Assembly: GCA_022574315.1 (NCBI GenBank)
Contig: JACZSH010000040.1
Location: forward strand, 1 to 11,149
Direction: 5' to 3'
From: Chloroflexota bacterium
GTDB taxonomy: Bacteria; Chloroflexota; Dehalococcoidia; Dehalococcoidales; RBG-16-60-22
Length of the DNA: 11,149 bases
The notes beneath the pieces were generated by a model. It ran no database searches. It was not told where the DNA came from and saw nothing but the letters and a program-made list of their open reading frames with translations. This document shows, in pieces, positions 6,030 through 11,149 of the stretch. Each line of letters begins with the position of its first letter. Position 1 is the first letter of the stretch. A program made the position numbers and the translations under genes.

Positions 6030-6839
6030 TTACCACTGACGAGTGGTATTACAGACGCCACCATCGACCACCAGGGTGGTGCCGTTGACGTATTTGGCTT
6101 CATCCGAATCGAGGAACAGAGCGGCATAGGCAACATCCCAGGCTTCGCCCTGTTTCCCGGTGGGAGACATGGCATCACGCCGCTGCCACATTTTTTCCAC
6201 GCTGCCCTCGCCATAGGCATCGGCATTGTAGTACTCAACCATGGGAGTCTTAATAAAGCCGGGCAGAATGGCGTTGGCACGGATGCCTTTGGCGGCGTAT
6301 TGAATGGCTATCTCCCGGGTCAGGGCGATAACTCCCGCCTTGGAGACGGCGTAAGCAATGGCCGGGACCGGCTGCACCCGGATGGCGTTCAGGGAAGCGA
6401 TATTGGATATCACGCCGCTGCCCTGCTTTTCCATGTAGGGGAGGGCGAATTTACAGGTCAGGAACATGCTTTTCAGGTTAATGCTCATCGTCTTGTCCCA
6501 GAGTTCCTCGCTGGCTTCCACGGCGCCGCCGTAGCCGCCCATACCGACATTGTTGTGGAGGATGTCCACCCTGCCGAAGGTCTTGACGCAGGTCTCGATT
6601 ATGTTTTCACAGTCGCCGGTTTTGGAGACGTCAGCATAAAGGGTGACGCACTCACCGCCTTCTTCGTCGATTACCCGCTTCGTCTCCTCGGCAGCCTCGA
6701 GGTTATAGTCGACGGCCAGCACTTTGGCGCCTTCCCTGGCGAAAACAATAGCGGTCGCTTTGCCGTTGCCGATACCGGCGAGAATCGAACCCGCTCCGGT
6801 AATAATAGCTACTTTCCCTTTCAGACGGTCACCCATCAC
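6030..6839 (-). CDS. Short-chain dehydrogenase/reductase (classical SDR, NAD-type)
   Basis: This is a 269-residue soluble oxidoreductase. The cofactor loop is TGAGSILAGIGNG (14-26), a variant with three extra residues before GIG that is seen in a known SDR subgroup. Asp44 ends the second strand (LAVDYN), favouring NAD(H) over NADP(H). Other landmarks are D70-V71, NNVG (96-99, usually NNAG), Asn121, the catalytic Ser149 in NIAS, and Y163-x-x-x-K167 (YAVSK), all complete. The C-terminal VNGTTLVVDGG is typical. The start ATG has AGGAGG six bases upstream. It follows the zinc dehydrogenase by 48 bases on the same strand, as the last gene of the dehydrogenase pair. The substrate is not readable; a hydroxyl group on the TRAP-imported compound or its oxidation product is the natural guess. 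Confidence 0.93.
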   Translation of the reverse strand: MMGDRLKGKVAIITGAGSILAGIGNGKATAIVFAREGAKVLAVDYNLEAAEETKRVIDEEGGECVTLYADVSKTGDCENIIETCVKTFGRVDILHNNVGMGGYGGAVEASEELWDKTMSINLKSMFLTCKFALPYMEKQGSGVISNIASLNAIRVQPVPAIAYAVSKAGVIALTREIAIQYAAKGIRANAILPGFIKTPMVEYYNADAYGEGSVEKMWQRRDAMSPTGKQGEAWDVAYAALFLDSDEAKYVNGTTLVVDGGVCNTTRQW

Positions 6840-6887
6840 TTGCCTCCTGTATTATATTATGTTAAATCATGCCGGCAGGCTGGTCTT

Positions 6888-7937
6888 TTATGCCTCGGGA
6901 TAGAGCAATACCTTGCCGGCTTCACCGCTGGCGGCGAGCTCGATAGCTTCGGCATAGTCTTTGAGCGGAAACCGGTGGGTGATTATGGGCAGGGGGTCAA
7001 ATTTGCCGGTATCAAGCATTTGCCTGACCTGCCACCAGGAGCGCCAGATTTCCCGCCCGAAGACGCCGTTTACCCTGGCTTCCTTAAGGACGATGTCTTT
7101 ATGCACCTCAATCTCGATGGCCCCGCTGACGACACCAACCAGGCTCACCCTGCCTTCACGCCTGATTACTTTGAAGGTTTGTTTCAAAGCGGCGGCGCTG
7201 CCGCTAAGCTCTATAGCCACATCCGCTCCCAGGCCGCCGGTGGCTTCAGTGATAATTTTTACCGGGTCCTGCTCTTTGGGATTTATCACCGTGATATCCG
7301 GAAATAGTTTCCGGGCCATTTCCAGGCGTTTGGGGGCCACTTCCAGAGCGAACACCCGGGTAGCGCCGAATGTTTGAGCGGCGCCGACGGCAAACAGGCC
7401 GATTGGCCCGCAGCCAAAGATGGCCACGGATTTACCGTTGATTTCCCCGGACATGACGCCGTGCATGGCCACACCGAGAGGTTCGTGAATGGCGCCGAGT
7501 TCATAGGAGGTACCGGCCGGATGTTTCCAGCAGACATTTTCCGGTAGGCTGGCGTATTCAGCAAAGGCGCCGTTCCTGTCGAGCCCGAAAAGCCCCAGGT
7601 CCAGACAATTGAGCGCCGCGTCATTCTGGCAATAATAGCAATGTCCGCAATAAATGTGCGGTTCCGGGGAGATAACGTCACCTACTTTAACACTGGTGAC
7701 ACAGCTCCCTACCTCGACGACGTCACCGCAGGTCTCGTGGCCCAGGACAACGGGCAGTGACATCATGTCCAGGATGCCCGGCGCCGAGTGGTAGGCATGG
7801 ATGTCACTGCCGCAGATAGTGGTGCCTTTTACTTTGATTAATACGTCGTTAGCCCCGATGGCGGGAATATCGACGTCAACGTAATCAAACCCGGTGGCTT
7901 CGGTATACTTTACCACCGCTTTCATTTTGCCTTTCAT
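6888..7937 (-). CDS. Zinc-dependent medium-chain dehydrogenase (threonine/polyol dehydrogenase-like)
   Basis: This is a 349-residue alcohol dehydrogenase of the GroES-Rossmann type. Catalytic zinc ligands are Cys42 (ICGSDIH), His67-Glu68 (LGHETCGD) and Glu152 (HEPLG). The structural zinc lobe has Cys97, Cys100, Cys103 and Cys111. The NAD loop is FGCGPIG (174-180), with Glu199 after the second strand, favouring NAD. The C-terminal part (VFGREIWRSWWQV, then PIITHRFPLKDYAEA) resembles L-threonine 3-dehydrogenase and sorbitol-type relatives. No 2-amino-3-ketobutyrate CoA ligase is nearby, so a threonine role is not supported. Two starts are possible, at 7937 and 7925. The GGGAGG site is 11 bases from the first, and the family usually begins MKA, as the second would. 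It lies between dctM and the SDR gene, same strand, pointing to oxidation of the imported substrate. Confidence 0.92.
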   Translation of the reverse strand: MKGKMKAVVKYTEATGFDYVDVDIPAIGANDVLIKVKGTTICGSDIHAYHSAPGILDMMSLPVVLGHETCGDVVEVGSCVTSVKVGDVISPEPHIYCGHCYYCQNDAALNCLDLGLFGLDRNGAFAEYASLPENVCWKHPAGTSYELGAIHEPLGVAMHGVMSGEINGKSVAIFGCGPIGLFAVGAAQTFGATRVFALEVAPKRLEMARKLFPDITVINPKEQDPVKIITEATGGLGADVAIELSGSAAALKQTFKVIRREGRVSLVGVVSGAIEIEVHKDIVLKEARVNGVFGREIWRSWWQVRQMLDTGKFDPLPIITHRFPLKDYAEAIELAASGEAGKVLLYPEA

Positions 7938-8023
7938 TCCGTTTCAAGCCTCCCATGATTGTTCATTAACGCTGGATTTTCTTTTTTCCGGTTTCCCGGG
8001 CAGTTCGGTGACAGTCCAAAAGA

Positions 8024-8071
8024 ATGCCCCTGTTATCTCCCTTGGTTTGCCAAAGGTTTTCGCAGGGGCAT
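8024..8071 (-). promoter_or_regulatory. Structured RNA element between dctM and the zinc dehydrogenase (terminator, attenuator or riboswitch-like)
   Basis: On the minus-strand transcript a 9-bp outer stem (AUGCCCCUG with CAGGGGCAU) encloses a symmetric 6 by 6 internal loop (CGAAAA against AGAUAA). A 7-bp inner hairpin follows (CCUUUGG, loop CAAA, CCAAGGG). The inner stem is fully paired only on the minus strand, by a U-G pair; the plus strand would have a C-A mismatch. UCUUUU follows the outer stem, a weak terminator-like tail. It sits 43 bases after the dctM stop and 86 bases before the dehydrogenase start. It matches no riboswitch class I can name. Confidence 0.5.
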
Positions 8072-8113
8072 ATTACCTTTTCCTAGTTATTTCCAGTTAC
8101 TCCGGTCTTTATA

Positions 8114-9448
8114 TTATCGTATCATCAGGCCGGGTAACCAAGTGATAATCTGCGGGAAAATGGTGAACAGGACAAGCCCGACGATGATAAGAGCCACGTG
8201 GGGTAGCACGCCACGGACAACATCACCCATGGTAATGCCGAGCGACGGGTCAGCGGCGCCCCGGCAGATGAAGATTCCGGAAGCGAAAGGCGGGGTCATG
8301 AAAGCCATCTGGAGGTTGACGCAGACCATGATAGAGAACCAGAGAATGTCAAACCCGGCCGCCACCGCAATAGGCGTGATGATGGGAACCATAATGTAGA
8401 CGATGCCTATCCATTCGATAAACATACCCATAATAAAGATCATGAACATGATAACGGCGAAGACACCCCACTTACCACCGGGAGCGGCCATGATGATATC
8501 CTGCATTACCTCCCGGCCACCACCGCCCAGGAATACGGCCGTGAAGGCGACCGCCATGGTCACGATAACAAAGATAAAACCACAGGCCCGCAGGGTCAGC
8601 AAGGCACATTCCTTGAGGACCCGCCAACTGAACCGGCCGTAAATAATGGTCAGCAGAGTGGCGACAAAGGCACCGACACCGGCGGCCTCGGTGGGTGGCG
8701 CGATGCCCAGGAAAATGACCCCCAGTACGGACATGATGAGAATGGCGACGGGACCCACGGCGACAAAAAGCATCCATGTTTTCTTGAGGAAAGGAATATT
8801 TCTTTCCTCAAGAGGCACGGCGGGCGCGATGTGCGGCTGCAAGTAACTGCGTATCACGATGTAGATAACATACAAGCCGGAAAGCGTAAAGCCGGGTAGA
8901 AAGGCGCCAAAGAAGAGCTTACCTACCGAGATGCCGGCCATAGGTCCGTAAAGTACCAGCATGATACTGGGTGGGATGAGGATACCCAGGCAGCCCCCGG
9001 CGGTAACCGCACCGGTAGCCAGAGATTTGCTGTAGCCGCGCCTTAACATTGAGGGCAGGACAGCCATGGCCAGCATGGTAATGGAAGCGGCGATAATACC
9101 GACGGTAGCCGCCAGGATAGTCCCCATTAAGACGGTGACTATGGCCAGGCCACCCCTGAGTCCGCCGAGCCACACGTAGAGGGCATCGTACAATTTCTCG
9201 GCGATTCCGGAGCGTTCCAGCATCACACCCATGAAAACAAAGAGGGGAACGGCGATGAGGATATAGTTAGTGAGGATACCATAAATACGAGTGTAAATAA
9301 CATCGACCACCTGAGGTCCGAAGACGGTAAAGCCGACCCCCAAGGCCAGCGCACCAACGATGAAACCCAGAGGGTATCCGGTCAGGACCCCGATAAAGAC
9401 ACCGCCCATCATGATGGCGGTTAACACTTGAGGACTTAATTCAATCAT
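8114..9448 (-). CDS. dctM: TRAP transporter large membrane subunit (DctM type)
   Basis: This 444-residue, very hydrophobic protein has around a dozen membrane segments, the expected length for the large TRAP subunit that carries out Na+-driven uptake of the substrate handed over by the periplasmic binding protein. Family features include PLFVFMGVMLERSGIAEKLY (about 67-86), GGLRGGLAIVTVLMGTI (about 94-110), GGCLGILIPPSIMLVLYG (about 151-168), APPTEAAGVGAF and a C-terminal TPPFASGIF. The ATG overlaps the stop of dctQ by 4 bp (ATGA), the common arrangement that couples synthesis of the two membrane subunits. The closest match in style is the DctM C4-dicarboxylate/2-oxoacid group, but substrate is set by the binding protein, not this subunit. 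Confidence 0.97.
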   Translation of the reverse strand: MIELSPQVLTAIMMGGVFIGVLTGYPLGFIVGALALGVGFTVFGPQVVDVIYTRIYGILTNYILIAVPLFVFMGVMLERSGIAEKLYDALYVWLGGLRGGLAIVTVLMGTILAATVGIIAASITMLAMAVLPSMLRRGYSKSLATGAVTAGGCLGILIPPSIMLVLYGPMAGISVGKLFFGAFLPGFTLSGLYVIYIVIRSYLQPHIAPAVPLEERNIPFLKKTWMLFVAVGPVAILIMSVLGVIFLGIAPPTEAAGVGAFVATLLTIIYGRFSWRVLKECALLTLRACGFIFVIVTMAVAFTAVFLGGGGREVMQDIIMAAPGGKWGVFAVIMFMIFIMGMFIEWIGIVYIMVPIITPIAVAAGFDILWFSIMVCVNLQMAFMTPPFASGIFICRGAADPSLGITMGDVVRGVLPHVALIIVGLVLFTIFPQIITWLPGLMIR

Positions 9449-9987
9449 ATCGCCTGTTCCGTATCACTCGTAGCTACTGGTTCATACGGTTTGTTTTTTA
9501 TCAGTAGATACAGGTCACGAATAAACTGGGCGATACCCTGCAGGGCAAACAAGGTGATACCGTAAAACACGATTGTTCTCAATGGTCCGGCGGGCGGGTA
9601 CCAGCCGGTAATAGGCATTTTTTCATTACTTTCCCAGGCGTAATACATCCAGTCCCAGGCATTATAGGTCAGCAGCAAGATAAACGGTAAAAAGAGGAAC
9701 AAACCACCCAGGACATCAATCGTGGCTTTCCCTCTGTTAGGCAAGTGAGAGTATATCATATCAACCCTGACGTGGGCACCGTGCAGGTGAGCATAGGAGA
9801 AAGCAAGGACATAAAAGGAAGCCGCCAGCATGACGGTGACTTCATATGCCCACAGGGATGGCTTGGTGAAGACATAGCGCATAATAACTTCATAGGTCAC
9901 CAGCAGCATCAGCATTACGCATAACCAGCGTCCCGTCTTTCCCGTCCATTCACTGACGGCATCTATGGTACGTACTATTTTTCTCAT
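9445..9987 (-). CDS. dctQ: TRAP transporter small membrane subunit (DctQ type)
   Basis: This is a 180-residue inner-membrane protein with four hydrophobic segments (about residues 20-38, 50-66, 88-106 and 136-155). DctQ family features are visible: the VIMRYVFTKPSLWAYEVTV segment (about 34-52), then AHLHGAHVRVDMIYSHLP. The small subunit pairs with DctM and helps dock the periplasmic binding protein. The length is typical. The start has an AAAGG site 6-7 bases upstream. The dctP stop lies 73 bases upstream, with a strong hairpin in the gap, and dctM overlaps the end by 4 bp. Confidence 0.95.
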   Translation of the reverse strand: MRKIVRTIDAVSEWTGKTGRWLCVMLMLLVTYEVIMRYVFTKPSLWAYEVTVMLAASFYVLAFSYAHLHGAHVRVDMIYSHLPNRGKATIDVLGGLFLFLPFILLLTYNAWDWMYYAWESNEKMPITGWYPPAGPLRTIVFYGITLFALQGIAQFIRDLYLLIKNKPYEPVATSDTEQAI

Positions 9988-10011
9988 CGTTTACCTTTCT
10001 CAGCTAATAAT

Positions 10012-10047
10012 GTCCCCTGCTCCGAGGAAATTCTCGAAGCAGGGGAC
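10012..10047 (-). promoter_or_regulatory. Intercistronic stem-loop between dctP and dctQ
   Basis: In the minus-strand RNA, GUCCCCUGCU-UCGAG pairs with CUCGG-AGCAGGGGAC over 15 bp around a 6-base loop (AAUUUC), with one U-G pair that the plus strand would show as a C-A mismatch. No T-run follows (ATTATTAGC), so it is not a classical terminator. It more likely protects the 3' end of a processed dctP message, giving more binding protein than membrane subunits. Confidence 0.7.
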
Positions 10048-10060
10048 GAGAAAACGGGAA

Positions 10061-11149
10061 CTAGAGACGTGGATAGGTTAGTGCGTAAGCGTCTCTCCAG
10101 TCGTCAAGCGACTTCATCAGTTTGGCGTAGAAAGGATTGGTCGCGCCTCTGGCCTGATAGAACTCAGTTGAGTACTGGATCAGGATATCTTCCACTGATT
10201 TCGGAGTTGGAAGTACCTGGACGCCGGCATCAATCCAGTCCTGAGTAGCGGTGGTATTCTTGAAGGTCCATTCGGCATAACCACGAATACCCTCAGCCCA
10301 CCAGAGTTCCGTGACGAGCACTTTCAGGTCGTCGGGCAGCGCTGCCCAGGAATCCTTGTTGACCAGGTAAATATAGGCATCCGTTGGTTGGCGAACCGGG
10401 GACATGTAAGCATAATCAACGATTTCCTGGAAACCAAAGTTCCAGTCAACAGCCAGGCTGCTGTGCTGGAAACCATCAATCACGCCGCGGGCAAGAGCTT
10501 CATAAAGCTCGGGGCTGGGAGTGGCCACGGCGGCAACATCCAGCCTGCCGAAGATTTCCGCCTCGTCACCGAGGAGACGCATCTTCTTACCAGCCAGGTC
10601 CGCAGGTTCGTTCATGACGAAATTCGTGTAGAGGAACGTTTCCGGCTCGCGGGCATCGGCGGCGACTGGTATTACGTTGAAACCACCGGTGTCAAACATT
10701 TCCTGCATCAGGTCAAGACCTTCTCCCCACATGTACCACATGTAGTACTGCAGAGCGGTAGGTCCACCGACCTTGGTGGAGAACGGCGGCGCATCCGGAA
10801 GCTCACCGACCCAGAGAATGGGGCCGTTGTGAGCCAGGTCCAGAATACCCCTGTCGACGGCGGTAAGCTCAGTATCCGCCGGAACAATGGCGCCACCTTC
10901 GTTCACCTGAATCAGCAGGCGCCCATTACTGGCCGCCTCAATGGCTTTAGCCACCCGTACGAGCGTGAGATAGGTTGAAGTCGTGCTCGGGTTATCATCC
11001 TGCGCAATCCATTTGATAACCTCAACCGGCTGAGCCGGAGCGGGAGCGGGGGCCGGGGCCGGAGCAGGGGCCGGAGCCGGAGCAGGGGCCGGAGCCGGAG
11101 CAGGGGCCGGAGCCGGAGCCGGGGCCCGAGCCGGAGCCGGGGCCGGGCC
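10061..11149 (-). CDS. dctP: TRAP transporter substrate-binding protein (DctP type) with Ala-Pro linker, partial at N-terminus
   Basis: The frame is open to the right window edge, so the true start and signal peptide lie outside. The visible part begins with about 38 residues of almost pure Ala-Pro repeat, then the DctP fold from about VEVIKWIAQDDNPSTTSTYL. Family features are GGAIVPADTELTAVDRGILD (opening motif for ligand delivery), LAGKKMRLLGDEAEIFGRLD with the conserved Arg that usually salt-bridges a substrate carboxylate, and EALARGVIDGFQHSSLAVDW. The C-terminus is complete (LTYPRL). The protein should bind a carboxylate-bearing substrate outside the membrane. The Ala-Pro stretch looks like a flexible tether following a lipoprotein anchor, but the lipobox is not in view. 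The exact ligand class is unknown. Confidence 0.95.
   Translation of the reverse strand, partial: GPAPAPARAPAPAPAPAPAPAPAPAPAPAPAPAPAPAPAQPVEVIKWIAQDDNPSTTSTYLTLVRVAKAIEAASNGRLLIQVNEGGAIVPADTELTAVDRGILDLAHNGPILWVGELPDAPPFSTKVGGPTALQYYMWYMWGEGLDLMQEMFDTGGFNVIPVAADAREPETFLYTNFVMNEPADLAGKKMRLLGDEAEIFGRLDVAAVATPSPELYEALARGVIDGFQHSSLAVDWNFGFQEIVDYAYMSPVRQPTDAYIYLVNKDSWAALPDDLKVLVTELWWAEGIRGYAEWTFKNTTATQDWIDAGVQVLPTPKSVEDILIQYSTEFYQARGATNPFYAKLMKSLDDWRDAYALTYPRL
11035..11149. repeat. 18-bp tandem repeat encoding the Ala-Pro tether of DctP
   Basis: The unit GGAGCAGGGGCCGGAGCC occurs three times without change (11061-11078, 11079-11096, 11097-11114). It is followed by at least one near copy, GGAGCCGGGGCCCGAGCC (11115-11132), and a truncated one. 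On the coding strand each unit gives three Ala-Pro pairs, so copy-number change keeps the frame. One Arg interrupts the tract. The repeat continues past the window edge. Confidence 0.9.

Noticed and set aside
5973..7307. A 444-codon open frame on the plus strand
   Set aside because: It lies antisense across the SDR and zinc dehydrogenase genes, whose full catalytic motifs are on the minus strand. Its translation resembles no family and it has no ribosome site. It reflects GC-rich codon use.
6888..7937. Naming the zinc dehydrogenase tdh (threonine 3-dehydrogenase)
   Set aside because: The C-terminal similarity is real, but the partner ligase is absent and many polyol and sugar-acid dehydrogenases share these motifs.
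11035..11149. Possible CRISPR-like array
   Set aside because: The repeats are contiguous, without unique spacers, and encode an Ala-Pro tract in the dctP frame.

Overview
The window reads as bacterial chromosome, probably from an uncultured anaerobic or marine lineage. A Chloroflexota (Dehalococcoidia-like) source is my best guess, based on the dksA-lspA-rluD cluster, the TRAP transporter with its dehydrogenases, the multiheme cytochrome remnant and the CCCC/GGGG intergenic hairpins. That is an inference from general impression; no marker gene here fixes the taxon.

Left part (1-2563, all on the minus strand). At the left edge is an open reading frame that starts as glutamyl-tRNA synthetase and, after about 79 residues, continues in frame as a LON substrate-binding domain. 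The switch falls at a Glu-Val-Gly-Gly-Pro stretch, a segment that as far as I recall both families carry, so this is either a real deletion fusion or an assembly chimera. A spacer with two strong hairpins follows. Next comes a tightly overlapping housekeeping operon, transcribed right to left: a DksA/TraR-type zinc-finger protein, lipoprotein signal peptidase (lspA) and an RluA/RluD-family pseudouridine synthase.

Middle part (2564-5985). An initiator tRNA-Met with its own consensus promoter and terminator is followed by a decaying fragment of a multiheme c-type cytochrome that ends in a clear terminator. A monocistronic gene for a small NAD-binding protein of the phosphogluconate dehydrogenase C-terminal/ApnO-like type has a near-consensus promoter. 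It is followed by a short conserved hypothetical gene on the minus strand and a TSUP (TauE/SafE) anion exporter gene on the plus strand.

Right part (6030-11149, all minus strand). Transcription runs from the right edge: a TRAP substrate-binding protein (DctP type) with a long Ala-Pro tether, DctQ, DctM, then a zinc-dependent medium-chain dehydrogenase and a short-chain dehydrogenase. The layout fits uptake of an organic acid or hydroxylated compound followed by NAD-linked oxidation. Two structured RNA elements punctuate the operon, one between dctP and dctQ and one between dctM and the dehydrogenases. In both, the minus-strand RNA forms a G-U pair where the plus strand would have a C-A mismatch, which supports a role in the minus-strand transcript. 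The substrate cannot be read from the sequence. The nearby TSUP exporter makes an organosulfonate one possibility, but no C-S bond cleaving enzyme is visible.

I see no CRISPR array, insertion sequence, phage gene or obvious new defence system. The most unusual items are the GltX-LON fusion, the internal-loop RNA element at 8024-8071 and the decaying cytochrome beside the initiator tRNA.
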